Assembly: GCA_030141605.1 (NCBI GenBank)
Contig: JAQGDQ010001350.1
Coordinates: 1 to 45,231 of the forward strand
Length of the DNA: 45,231 nucleotides
Source of the DNA: Tubiluchus corallicola
Lineage: Eukaryota; Priapulida; Priapulimorpha; Priapulimorphida; Tubiluchidae
Reading direction: 5' to 3'
The notes under the pieces were generated by a model, which was given only the letters and a program-made list of their open reading frames with translations, was not told the DNA's origin and did not search any database. Shown here piece by piece: positions 35,785 through 45,231 of the stretch. Every line of letters starts with the position of its first letter. Position 1 is the stretch's first letter. Both the position numbers and the translations under genes were made by a program.

Positions 35785-36982
35785 TTAATGGAGGAAGTAT
35801 TCCTCCCACCAAAAGTTGGCACGTTCGCACTGAATTTGTTGACCGAGAGCTTCGCTAATGTAGGTCTCTTCTGATCCACTGTCAAGAAGTAGACGAACAG
35901 GACGATCGATTCCATCCATGTGGACAAGAACTGTTTGTAGAATTGTGCGGTGACCATTGCTGGTGGTTTTCACCATGCAGTTGAGTTTAAGAGGCGGCGT
36001 ATCACAACCACCACCAAGAGAAATTCCTATGAATGCACTGTTTGAAGAAACACGATGCAGCAGTGTATGGTGCAATGCACCACATTCTTTGGATGTGCAC
36101 CGTTTTATTTGATGTGTTTGTCTGTCCTAACTTCTGTCGAGCATCAACAGACAAGTCTAAGAACTTCTGACAACGGAAAGGTGTTCTACACGAATCGCCA
36201 CACAATAAACAAGACTGGTGTTATTAATGTCCCTTGTCAGAAATGTAGAATGTTTACCAGAAAATGGTGACTGCTTCACAGTTGGTTGAGTAGGCTTCTC
36301 GACGAACCTTCTTCATCCGCATCCTTCTTTGCCCACTGAAGACGGAGTTGTGAAGGAAGACGAAACAACAGGACTGGTATTAGTAACCGACCATAAGAAT
36401 CTGAAGTGACATTTAGTAACCGACCATAAGAATCTGAAGTGACATTTAGGGCTTCAAGACCCCGTACGTTCGTCTCAAGCTCGTCAAGCACTTTACGAAG
36501 TGGCTTCGCATCGAGAAAAGTGCATGGTTGCAATCGAAGAAGTGCTGAGAATGGACAGCAGCATCAAACTGTTCCCAAAACGCCAGGCATTCCAAAATCT
36601 GGCCATCAAATTTTGGCAGTATCAGCTTAGGCAAACGAGTAACAGCAGCTGAACGAGAAACTGAAGTATCAGAAAGAGTGTCAGCTCGACTGGTGCCTGC
36701 GGCAGGACCTGTGGTAGGATTTTCAGCTGCAGAAGCAGGGCCAAGAAACTGATTAGCACGATGTACTTCACGTGTAACATGCAATTTATAATCATCAACA
36801 GATTCAATTTCTTCATATGTTGTTATCTGCTTCAAACAGACGCTCTGCCCTTTCCGTAACAAGTAATAAGAGAAGGCTTACCTCTTCCTTCCTAGGAATT
36901 TCTCGATCTAGTTTGTAGCCTTTGTAACAGAAGATCTCAAAGCTCGTCGAACTCGTTTAGTTTTCTCCACTTGCTCTGTCAT
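35785..36982 (-). pseudogene. BEL/Pao retrotransposon gag-protease relic
   Basis: On the minus strand, start ATG at 36982 (MTEQVEKTKRVRRALRSSV) with a nonsense codon at codon 26. Then TRLPKLILPKFDGQILECLA and FWEQFDAAVHSQ (36540-36640), the DUF1759 gag signature of BEL/Pao; LRKVLDELETNVRGLEAL and SDSYGRLLIPVLLFRLP; a degenerate zinc knuckle (CGDSCRTPFRCQKF, 36150-36205); and the aspartic protease LLLDSGSEETYIS (35845-35890). Several frameshifts. No RT, RNase H or integrase follows. A 33-bp segment coding NVTSDSYGRLL is duplicated in tandem at 36370-36443. Confidence 0.82.
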
Positions 36983-37096
36983 GTTGACAACAGAAGTAGA
37001 AGTCCTGTATTGTTATCCATGTGTACTGTCTGGGCTCATATCCGGCTCGAAGGACCATATGTGAAAGTCATGTTTAAAGTTGTAGATCACTCACTT

Positions 37097-37438
37097 TGTA
37101 GAACAAGAATAAAAAACTATACTACATATTTGCACAGAAAAGTGATTATTAAACTACATACACATGAGTAAAATGAGAGTGTCCTGCACTGAACACTGAG
37201 AGTTAGACAGTGACTAGAAAGTAAATCCAGTCAGTATATATAGGTATAGGTGACTATGCATACTTGGCTTCACAAAAACCATTACTGTAAAATAGGGAGA
37301 GATCCAGTGAATATGCATTCACTAGACCGTACAATTATACTGGGGGTGAGTTTAGCTAGTAAAATGTAAAAGGATTAGTTCATAGATGGCAGCACCTAAA
37401 AAATATACAATTACAACTTCCACAAGTATATTACACCT
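37097..37438 (-). mobile_element. Probable 5' LTR and primer site of the BEL/Pao relic
   Basis: Upstream of gag on the minus strand. The LTR would start near 37438 (GTAGGTGTAATATACTTGTG) and end TTCTACA at 37097. Just inside, at 37055-37035, is TGGTCCTTCGAGCCGGAT, a sequence I know from the position just after the LTR in BEL/Pao elements. No second LTR copy is seen, so the borders are inferred. Confidence 0.5.
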
Positions 37439-38442
37439 ACCCGATATATTCATGTTGAGGGCCCTCAACGCAATCCATGATAATGCAGCATGAAGTAGTG
37501 TCAAGATGTAAACATTCTCTAGTGTGAAGTATCACATGCATGTTTATCCACTTTTGCTAGTTACTAGCGAAAAATTAATTTTTTTTCTTCCTTTGGCTCT
37601 AGGTCCTCATAATATTTTACTTTTAAATACGTAATGGTTAAATCATTATTTAAAAATAGTCACATGTGTCTCTTCTTTCCCATTATTGAACATTATTTTA
37701 TTATAAACTAACACATTCGTATCATAATTCAATTTTCATTCGTCTTAAATGCAAAATCAGATAATTTTCAATTACCTGGTACATGCGCATTAACTAATTA
37801 ATTATATTAGTTACAATCCTGAGAGGGTGGCTGATCTCAATAACTGAAGTTCTTTCGCCACCCTTTCACCACTAGTCAATAATTACTTTTGCACTTTGTA
37901 ATATTATTCTATGTTGTACAGATTTATAAATCTCTTAGTTATGTATTTTGCTATTTTAAAAATGATGATAAACTAATAAACTTATTAAGTACTTGCTAAC
38001 TTACAGTATGAGTGTTCACTCAGTCCAGCGTATAATGAAGGATATTCATATTGTAGACGACTCTTTAGCGACATCTCCCAAAAGCATATCGTAAGTATAA
38101 GTCGACCCCAAAAATTTTACCTTAAAATCGCTTCCCAAAAATTCTACTTGTACATAAGTATATACGGTAAATACAGACTAACAGAAAAATCCTGAGTAGG
38201 TGTATAAAACCCTGATAACATGCTACGTAATGTTGCCAAATTGTTGTGCAAGATCCATGTCGTATAGGATTCTCTACGCATTGAAAAAAAATGGGGCAGA
38301 TCTAAACGATAATAACAACATTTGTGAGGTGCCTTGCCATATGATGTGCTAACACACAACAAATAGTTATGTAGAAAATTGCATTATTTTAAATAGAATC
38401 AACAACTTGAAAAATGACGATATACATATTCACATACATACA
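37439..38442. other. Spacer, nothing recognised
   Basis: AT-rich sequence between the LTR and the P element. The last part (38432-38450) is a CATA repeat that forms the P-element target. Confidence 0.4.
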
Positions 38443-38871
38443 TACATACCAAGGACTACTATACACAGGACGTGCACAGTTAGATCTCTGATTCCGCCAG
38501 CGGAGGCGATCAATACTGGTAATCAACGTAATCTAGAAATAGTGCGCTTTAGAGAGTAGTGATCTTGGAAATTAAAGAATGGACGGATCGGTAGATAGCG
38601 AGTATTATTTTTCATTTAATTGGTTCTTTACATTACGGGAGAAAAGTACCAATTGTTTATTTTATGTATCAAAGGAAATTAGTGTTCATTTTTACTTCTT
38701 AAATAGCGCACTACTTTAGGCGTAAGTGTGTTTTACCGGAAGTAGTGCTTTGTCATTGTTAATGTGTCATTGTTCAAAGTCAAGTGAAGCATTGTTTTCG
38801 TGCTTGTGTTTGTTTCTTTGGGGATTATTTTCAAAATTTCTCGTGGATTTTATACATCTGTGCTCAGCAGC

Positions 38872-39300
38872 ATGCCTAACAAGTGTGGTGTTGTGAAATG
38901 CAAAGGTAACTATGACACGGAGAACAAGTGTCGTGTGTTCAGACTGCCAAGAGATCATGTAGAAAAACAGAAATGGCCAAGTGTTCTTCCCCCACGCGAA
39001 GTCTTTGTTGTTGATCCATCGAAATTTTTCATTTGCGAAAAGCATTGGCCATCGGATACTCAAATGGTCAAAATTCCAGGTGGTCACACCAGGCCAGTGG
39101 ATCCACCCAGTATTTTCAACGTTCCAACATCATGCTTGCCCACTCCAAAGCCACCACCTCGCCCTCCAAAAACTGAGGACCAGCAGCTGAATTATTTCTT
39201 TAAAAAGGATAAAATAACTTCTCTCAATGAATTCACTCCTGAGAAAGACCTGCATAAGATGTATCAGAACCTCATTATATCACAAGACAGCTATGTGTGA
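38872..39300 (+). CDS. P-element THAP domain frame
   Basis: 142 residues from ATG 38872. THAP C2CH zinc finger: MPNKCGVVKC (C5, C10), FRLPRDHVEKQKW, and FFICEKHW supplying C and H. THAP domains bind the subterminal sites of P-type transposons. After a Pro-rich linker comes EKDLHKMYQNLIISQDSYV and a TGA at 39298-39300. The stop lies within the copied segment (39290-39414), so the frame was cut by that insertion. The downstream body is in the same reading-frame register. Confidence 0.88.
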   Translation: MPNKCGVVKCKGNYDTENKCRVFRLPRDHVEKQKWPSVLPPREVFVVDPSKFFICEKHWPSDTQMVKIPGGHTRPVDPPSIFNVPTSCLPTPKPPPRPPKTEDQQLNYFFKKDKITSLNEFTPEKDLHKMYQNLIISQDSYV

Positions 39301-39414
39301 TGGCTAAATGTCTACATGGTGGCCCCAGCGTGATGATATCAGTGACCCCCGTTCACAAGCTGACTGCTGCATATCAATTCTCTGTCGTGAAGGAGGCTGC
39401 TACAGTGGTTGAGA
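39290..39414 (+). repeat. 125-bp copy of a transposase-internal segment
   Basis: Matches 40419-40543 at 122 of 125 positions (differences at the CTACATGG/CTATATGG, CTGCATAT/CTGCTTAT and GGCTGCT/GGCGGCT sites). The source encodes CVMAKCLYGGPSVMISV through VVKEAATVVE between the first two catalytic Asp. Its length, 3n+2, puts it out of frame here. Confidence 0.95.
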
Positions 39415-41316
39415 TTATCGTTTGACAAGAAAACTGTTGGCTCATTTGCTGAAGTAAAAAGTCTTTACAAAGCTGAGAAAGACAATGTGCTGAAGTCAAC
39501 ACCTTTGACATATTCTGCAGTCTTCCCATCGAAACTTCAGCTCCAGAATGTGCAACATGTCCTGAGGGTGTTCAACGATCGTGTCGTTGCATCGCTGAGA
39601 CTTCGAGGAGCCCAGGACACTGCAGAATTCATTCAGCAAGTGCTACGCTGGTGGAATGTGGTAAATGTTTCTGCCAGAGGTCAAGACACGAGGATGAGAG
39701 ACCCTGATCGATCTGTTCAACAAGATACATCTGATACTCTTCAATCGTTGTTGACTCTGTTTATATCTCGCACACAAGACAAATTTGTGTGCATGTTCAT
39801 GGAAGAGGACCACAGTCAATGTTATATGTCAATTATTGTTCACAATAAGCCTACCTTGTGTTCCCCTCTTACTCTGTATGCTTTCAAAAATGGGATCAGT
39901 GTGCCGTTAAGTAAAATCCTCAGTCCGAACAATGGGCTGTCCTCTTACTCACAATTTTTCGCGGTTGTGAATTCTGTTGTCAACCACATTCATCATGTTG
40001 ATGATATTGTCAACAAAGTGACAAAGTCTCTTGAACTTGAACTAGCTCAAAATCGAGAACAATCTCCTAGTGTTAATGCTAAAGCCAAGAAGCTCAAATT
40101 TCTAACACGACAGCTTCGACTATTATGTGATAAGACTTTCACAGTGTCTGATTATTGCTTTGCAATAGAGTCATTTCCCCATTGCAATTACGAACAACTG
40201 CGTGACTTTTTACCTAGCAAAAGAAAGCTGCAGTCAGTTATTTCATCGACAGATATTGACAAGGTGCTAGGTAAAACATTTCAGAAAGTAAAAAGCTCTG
40301 AGCAGAAACACTGTATGCTATTGGTCGATGAAGTGAAAATACGCCCAACAGTGGCTTTTTCAGGGGGTGTGCTAAATGGCATGGCAAAAAATGAGCCAGA
40401 CAGTAAAGCTACATCAATGCTATGTGTGATGGCTAAATGTCTATATGGTGGCCCCAGCGTGATGATATCAGTGACCCCCGTTCACAAGCTGACTGCTGCT
40501 TATCAATTCTCTGTCGTGAAGGAGGCGGCTACAGTGGTTGAGAATTCGGAAGGAACTGTTTTAGGGTCCATGACGGACAACCACAAGATCAACCAACAAT
40601 ACTGCAAATTGTTTACCAGACGAACAGACTTGTTTTCTGTTGGATTTCACTACGTATTATTGCGTGAACTTCAGAGTGACAGAATAGAGGGTGAGTTCTC
40701 AGTTTACAGGCAGTCAAGGGGGGCCAATGCATTCATGCAAGCTGGAGATGTCTGTTCAGCATTCAAGCGGAGACTGGTGCGTTTCTCTGCATCATTCCTG
40801 GAGTTTGTGGACACAGACACATCATCCGAAATCCAGTTGCACACATGCAATGGGATTGATTTCGAGGATGCCAAAATTATGGAGATTTGTGTTGACGAGA
40901 CTCTTTCCAAAACTGAACTGAACGCGTGTGCATATGTCGCAGGTTGGTTGGAGAGTAAGTACCAAAATGACATTTCTTTTCCCGAGGATGAGCCTCTCCT
41001 TTCTGAGAAAATGAAAATGTTCATTGAAGAAGTGTCTAGGGGAGGTCTTACAGTGCCCCACACATTCACGTTCGAATTCGTAACAACTGGCTTGTGTTTT
41101 GTGAAGAAGTCAACTCACACAGTCTGCTGCCGCAACAAGCTCATGAACATCCTCTCCATAATCAATGCCTACTTTGATTTTGGAGAATTTTCAAGAAATG
41201 CTCTGAGACGCTTGGCGAATGTACTGCTGCATGGACTACACAATTTGGAGAAGGATCACCAGCAGAACTCAGCCCTTTACCAGACCTCCATTAAGAAGGC
41301 GCGACTAGCCGACTAA
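39412..41316 (+). CDS. P-element transposase body, rearranged
   Basis: Open for about 635 codons with no ATG at the joint. Segments: (a) 39415-39720, LQLQNVQHVLRVFND..WWNVVNVS, which resembles part of the GTP-binding insertion domain that normally lies between the second and third catalytic residues; (b) 39720-40300, an N-terminal region with FLTRQLRLLCDKTFTVSDYC; (c) D in LLVDEVKIRP (40327); (d) D in GSMTDNHKINQQYCKLF (40576); (e) only 34 residues on, D-x-x-E in LQSDRIEGEFSVYRQ (40678, 40687); (f) a C-terminal part with cysteines (CFVKKSTHTVCC). All four acidic residues are present, but the insertion domain is missing from its usual place. Probably not functional. Confidence 0.8.
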   Translation, partial: RLSFDKKTVGSFAEVKSLYKAEKDNVLKSTPLTYSAVFPSKLQLQNVQHVLRVFNDRVVASLRLRGAQDTAEFIQQVLRWWNVVNVSARGQDTRMRDPDRSVQQDTSDTLQSLLTLFISRTQDKFVCMFMEEDHSQCYMSIIVHNKPTLCSPLTLYAFKNGISVPLSKILSPNNGLSSYSQFFAVVNSVVNHIHHVDDIVNKVTKSLELELAQNREQSPSVNAKAKKLKFLTRQLRLLCDKTFTVSDYCFAIESFPHCNYEQLRDFLPSKRKLQSVISSTDIDKVLGKTFQKVKSSEQKHCMLLVDEVKIRPTVAFSGGVLNGMAKNEPDSKATSMLCVMAKCLYGGPSVMISVTPVHKLTAAYQFSVVKEAATVVENSEGTVLGSMTDNHKINQQYCKLFTRRTDLFSVGFHYVLLRELQSDRIEGEFSVYRQSRGANAFMQAGDVCSAFKRRLVRFSASFLEFVDTDTSSEIQLHTCNGIDFEDAKIMEICVDETLSKTELNACAYVAGWLESKYQNDISFPEDEPLLSEKMKMFIEEVSRGGLTVPHTFTFEFVTTGLCFVKKSTHTVCCRNKLMNILSIINAYFDFGEFSRNALRRLANVLLHGLHNLEKDHQQNSALYQTSIKKARLAD

Positions 41317-41493
41317 TTGTCGCAAACATCTCTGCAAAATGGTGAGTGCAATAATTTCATGTATTCTAATTTACACAGAGGAACCTATGAATGAGTTTAT
41401 ATAGTCCTGACAAAATGGTGCAGTCTGTTTATTCTCTATAGAAAGTGACAGGTAATCTTCGGGACACAATGAGTTGCAGATATGGTGTGTTTT

Positions 41494-41510
41494 TTTTTGG
41501 GGGGGGGGGA
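41494..41510. repeat. Poly-T/poly-G run
   Basis: T run followed by ten G, inside the 3' non-coding part of the P element. Confidence 0.85.
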
Positions 41511-41701
41511 TATCATAGGTACCACTGTTTTTAAATTACTAGATGAATGAGGAATATGTTCTATGTGTATTGTGGCATGCTATAGGTAACCATGGGGGGT
41601 AAATATGTCCAAATTATTAGCACTAAATGTTAAAAATAGATCGCCTCCGCTAGCCGAGTCAGAGATCTGACCGTGCACGTCCTGTTGTATAGTAGTCCTT
41701 G

Positions 41702-41875
41702 ATACATACATACATACATACATACATACATACATACATACATACATACATACATACATACATACATACATACATACATACATACATACATACATACATA
41801 CATACATACATACATACATACATACATACATACATACATACATACATACATGTATATATATACATACATACATGT
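41702..41875. repeat. (CATA)n microsatellite
   Basis: About 37 pure ATAC units followed by TGTATATA and more CATA. It begins at the P-element's right target duplication. Open frames of MYVC or YIHT repeats come only from this tract. Confidence 0.97.
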
Positions 41876-42723
41876 ATATAATAATACATAAAGATATACG
41901 GTAAGTAGAAATACGAAAAAGAAAGCTAAGATTACAATAGCAAAAAGCAAAAAGTTTAGCACCTCTTAAAAATAGAAAATGAAAAGGAGTCCAATGAAAA
42001 AAATGTCATAAAAACGGAGTTAATAGAAATCCAGCCGATTTTTCATTACAGACATTTAAAAACAACTTTATTAAAACTTTTAATTTAATTTGCTTTAAAT
42101 AAAATTGTGGTGTTTTAACCATAATTTAAAGCAAAGTGGAAAATTAAAAGCAAATTAAGCAATAATAAATACATTTAACACTGAAAAACAAAATTCGCGA
42201 ACACCATTCATGGCATACCATTTGCACAGATGAGAAAAACGTGTCCAAAACGACGCTTAGATTAGCTATAAACTAATAGGTTCCCACTATGCACATATGT
42301 AAATTTTGTAACTCTTCCTCTGCGTGACACACTGCCTTATTTTAAACGATCTTGGTATAAATGATGTCATTTCCGGTTTGCACTTTATTAGAGCATGGTG
42401 CAGCTTACATCAAAAACACTTCTTCTGAAAACATGTGCGTCAAAATATATTGCCCTTTGTCTATATTATAAATATTATATCTTTATATTATATATTTTTT
42501 ATATTTTATTGGGTAATTACAGTTGCAGTTACAATTCACATAAGACACACACTGATTACAAAGATATAATTACATACACATATAACGCTATGAAATCATG
42601 TACTAAGAAAACAATATTACAAGTCTTATATACTTAAATAAAGACTTATTTATATAAGTCTTAAATAAATAAGAAATATATACTTAAATAAGAAATATAC
42701 TTAAATGAATAAGTATAAGTAAG
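41876..42723. other. Spacer, nothing recognised
   Basis: AT-rich, no gene or repeat identity seen. Confidence 0.4.
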
Positions 42724-42794
42724 AAATATATATAAGTATATATTTTTACAAGTATATATATATATTATATAGAAGTATATTTATATATAAGTAC

Positions 42795-42836
<42 letters not shown>

Positions 42837-42877
42837 AAGTATATTTATATATAAGTACTATATATATATACACATAT

Positions 42878-42923
<46 letters not shown>

Positions 42924-42940
42924 TATATTTATATATATAC

Positions 42941-42982
<42 letters not shown>

Positions 42983-42985
42983 ACA
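42724..42985. repeat. (TA)n tract with about 75-bp higher repeats
   Basis: AAGTATATTTATATATAAGT followed by ACTATATATATATACA recurs with TA filler between, about three times. Confidence 0.9.
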
Positions 42986-44043
42986 GACCTTGACTTTGCC
43001 TGTTTTCGGACCGACGTGGTACTGCCTTGACTTGCTTGTATGGCCTACGGGTTTTGCTCACGTTTCGAAAATCGTCCCATGTCGCAGAGCGGGAGTTCGG
43101 CAACACACGGACGCATTCGACCGATAACTGAATGGAACATGCTGCAGCAAGTGCGTCTGATTAAATCTAGTAACAAATTATTTCCCGCTTCTTCGCTAAA
43201 AAACTGCTAAAATGAGTTAATGAGCTTTAATAGTTGTCCCTCACTGATCAAGCACCAACAACCCCACCCCCCGTTGCTAATGGAACTGGCCCAGCACTAG
43301 AAACTTATACATTGATACAGTCGATACAGAGACTCGTAGATATGTTGAATTTTTACGTACGGTGCAACGGACTCCATTGTGGTTTTCTAAGAATTTTTGT
43401 TCATGTAGTTCCTCGTTTTACCTTATAAGAGGCCCATAATTTATACTGTAGCTTGTTTGGTATATGACAGTAGGTAACAGGCGTGCGAATACAGTACGAT
43501 AACGGATACGGTTGCGCCGAGTAGTTGAGCTAATTACGTTCGTTACTCAAGTCTAGGAATGTCGTGAAACTGTGACAGAAAGAACTGTGGCGATTGTAAA
43601 GACTGAACTGCACAAAGCTAGGTGCACGAAAACACGCTGCATAGCCTTGCAAATCTAGAACATCAAATTATTTGCAGTTCTAAACACTGGACGCTCCATG
43701 TTGAGTTGTTCGCTTACGGAAAATTTATCGTAATTAAATGCTGATGGTGCGTGCAGACAATGTGATCAATGATAAGCTACTATATTAATTAATATTTCGT
43801 GTTTTTTGCTCGCGAAGTTCGTAACGTTAAAGTTAAACGAAACAATTCAATTGGGGCTTAAACGCGATTCTTGAAAAGTGAAAGCAAACACTAAACCATT
43901 GTCCATTCTGACCGTTGGATTAAGCAGCGCAACTAGCCAGACGTTACCCTGTGGCATCAGAATCTGGAATTGTACGTAAATTTCATCCAGACGTCGATAA
44001 ATCGATGTTAATTTTTTATTTTGTGCATTGTGCACTTTTTCAG
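42986..44043. other. Spacer, possible upstream region of a right-hand gene
   Basis: Less AT-biased at 42990-43150. An open frame at 43234-43428 (TDQAPTTPPPVANGTGPALE) has no ATG and no convincing donor. No promoter can be named. Confidence 0.35.
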
Positions 44044-44164
44044 TACCAAGTGCTTCGATCGTGTTAGAATCAGGTGTTATAAGATTAAATATAGTGACCC
44101 ACTGCAAGATGAAAGCACACTTCATGACGCCGAGAATTCAGAAGACCGGACCGGTACGACTTGC
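44044..44164 (+). CDS. Putative internal exon of an unidentified gene
   Basis: Acceptor ATTTTTTATT..CACTTTTTCAG and a perfect donor GTAAGT bound 121 nt that stay open in one frame (enter after two bases of a codon, leave in phase 0). The peptide is TKCFDRVRIRCYKIKY followed by an acidic part, SDPLQDESTLHDAENSED. I do not recognise the family. A piggyBac-like MITE starts 47 bp past the exon. Confidence 0.45.
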
Positions 44165-44211
44165 GTAAGTCTTTTCTTTCCTCGTTTTTCAAATTTTCTT
44201 TTAAAGTTTAA

Positions 44212-44650
44212 CCCTGTCATATCCGTTGTATCCCTCGGGGTACAATAATATTTTCTGCCTTTAAAATTAATAAAATTTTAAAACTGACAGTTATTTGCTC
44301 CGTTAATAGTAAATTGTGATTTAAGTCAATAACAATAGACTAAAAATAGTGATAAAATGGCAAACTAAAAAATCTACGTAGCACAAAGAACTGCGCAAGA
44401 TACAGCACTTTAGAGACGACTTTGTACAGATCAGCATTGCATGCATACTAAATGTCTTAAATACTTTAAAAAATTATCAGCAGTTGCAAAATGAAGCACA
44501 TTTTTTGCTTTTGTTGTGTTTTTAAAAAAGTCCGACTTTGTTTTTTGCATATGACAAAGAATGTCGTGTATCCCACAGGATACATTGGGAACAAAAGTAC
44601 CAAGCCAAAATTTTTTTTCTTATTAAAAAAATAATTTGGGAGTGAAAGGG
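44212..44650. mobile_element. piggyBac-like MITE copy 3 (TTAA-flanked)
   Basis: TTAA at 44208-44211 and 44651-44654. Same family as 5143 and 9276, slightly shorter (439 bp), with the palindrome decayed to GTATCCCTCGGGGTAC. Confidence 0.85.
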
Positions 44651-44764
44651 TTAACCTTATTTTTAAACAGCTATATCTACCACTTTTGTTTAATTTTACT
44701 GTTTTATTGAAACGTTGAGAGCTTTAGTATAGGTGTTTGCGAAGACCGCACGTCCATTTTTTAA

Positions 44765-44975
44765 AAATTGTATGTATATATAGCATATAGTCTATTACAA
44801 TTTTCGTGTAATATTATAATGTATACTTTGTTTTAAATTTTTGGCACAGTAGTTTTTAGTTTGCACTGGACGCATTTGCCTTTAACAGTTGTGTGAATTT
44901 TATTCTCATGCTGCGATGTTCTTTTATGCTTTTATAGTTATGAGTATCGTTTTTTATAGCAAATAAAGATTTATT
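44765..44975 (+). mobile_element. 3' fragment of the 20960-24260 LINE family
   Basis: Matches 24050-24215 in order (ATGTATATA, AGTCTATTA, TTTTCGTGTAATATTATAAT, TAGTTTTTAGTTTGCACTGG, TTTTATGCTTTTATAGTTAT), with about 40 extra bp at 44882-44920. A typical 5'-truncated LINE insertion; the tail runs into TA/TTA repeats. Confidence 0.8.
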
Positions 44976-44988
44976 ATATATATATATA

Positions 44989-45042
<54 letters not shown>
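44973..45042. repeat. (TA)n and (TTA)n tract
   Basis: TA, then TTTA/TTA, then TA repeats; possibly the expanded tail of the LINE fragment to its left. Confidence 0.9.
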
Positions 45043-45048
<6 letters not shown>

Positions 45049-45231
45049 GTGGCGTCACTAAATGGGGCGTCAATCGCCTTTCTCCAACTAGACCTAATAT
45101 ATATAATTTTTTGTAGAGCTAAACAGAGCTAATGTACGTATGCTTTGTGTTATGTTTTAACTTAAACGTGGAGGTAGGTAAGATCACTAATCAGTCACTG
45201 TAGCTTTAGGCTACAAAGAATTGGACAATTT
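45043..45231. other. Right-edge stretch
   Basis: No recognised feature before the window ends. Confidence 0.4.

Larger units (their letters stand above)
38451..41701 (+). mobile_element. P-type DNA transposon, 3251 bp, ends intact
   Basis: Inverted ends of about 62 bp (38451-38512 and 41639-41701) begin CAAGGACTACTATA and share GGACGTGCAC, AGATCTCTGA and AGCGGAGGCGATC, at about 90% identity. ATACATAC lies on both sides (38443-38450, 41702-41709), matching the 8-bp duplication of P elements, although the target is a CATA repeat. The content is a THAP DNA-binding frame and a transposase body, separated by a stop and a 125-bp internal copy. Confidence 0.92.

Noticed and set aside
41580-41962. 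MYVC/YIHT repeat proteins
   Set aside because: Translations of the CATA microsatellite.
43234-43428. Frame beginning TDQAPTTPPPVANG as exon 1 of a right-hand gene
   Set aside because: No ATG, weak donor choices and no homology.

Overview
The window is animal nuclear DNA: AT-rich, with spliced genes, long introns full of transposon debris, and many simple repeats. The mix of P-type, BEL/Pao, LINE, hAT-, piggyBac- and Tc1/pogo-like elements fits an invertebrate metazoan. I cannot place the phylum from sequence alone.

Three host genes can be rebuilt. (1) On the minus strand, 16630 down to 3615, is a complete SLC35A3-type Golgi nucleotide-sugar transporter: seven coding exons, 342 codons, every splice phase agreeing, one intron with a GC donor. 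(2) On the plus strand, 19273-19623, is CDPF1, a small cysteine-rich protein, here with an uninterrupted coding region. (3) On the plus strand, 25723-30823, is a TMEM256/DUF423 small membrane protein: five coding exons including a 44-nt one, 145 codons. A fourth gene may be entered at the right edge, where one well-bounded exon of unknown identity lies at 44044-44164. The host genes show no functional link to each other.

The rest is mobile DNA and repeats. From left to right: a 67/69-bp minisatellite (936-1530); a nested pair of inverted-repeat elements (2616-3452); simple-sequence tracts inside transporter intron 7 (3797-4806); three copies of a TTAA-flanked piggyBac-like MITE (5143, 9276, 44212) and another TTAA-flanked element (7731); a 1.3-kb inverted repeat (5712-7000); a 63-bp minisatellite next to a second hAT-like MITE (11154-11942); a 22-copy 27-bp minisatellite with a striking order of variants (13163-13756); a decayed LINE with endonuclease and reverse transcriptase (20960-24260); four short inverted-repeat elements and two or three LINE fragments in and after TMEM256; a BEL/Pao gag-protease relic with one LTR (35785-37438); and a 3.25-kb P-type element (38451-41701) with near-perfect 62-bp ends and 8-bp target duplications, whose transposase appears to have its domains in the wrong order.

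I see no CRISPR, operon or bacterial-type system. The least ordinary signals are the variant order in the 27-bp array, the rearranged P element with its 125-bp internal copy, and the nested or empty-site pairs that date insertions relative to each other.
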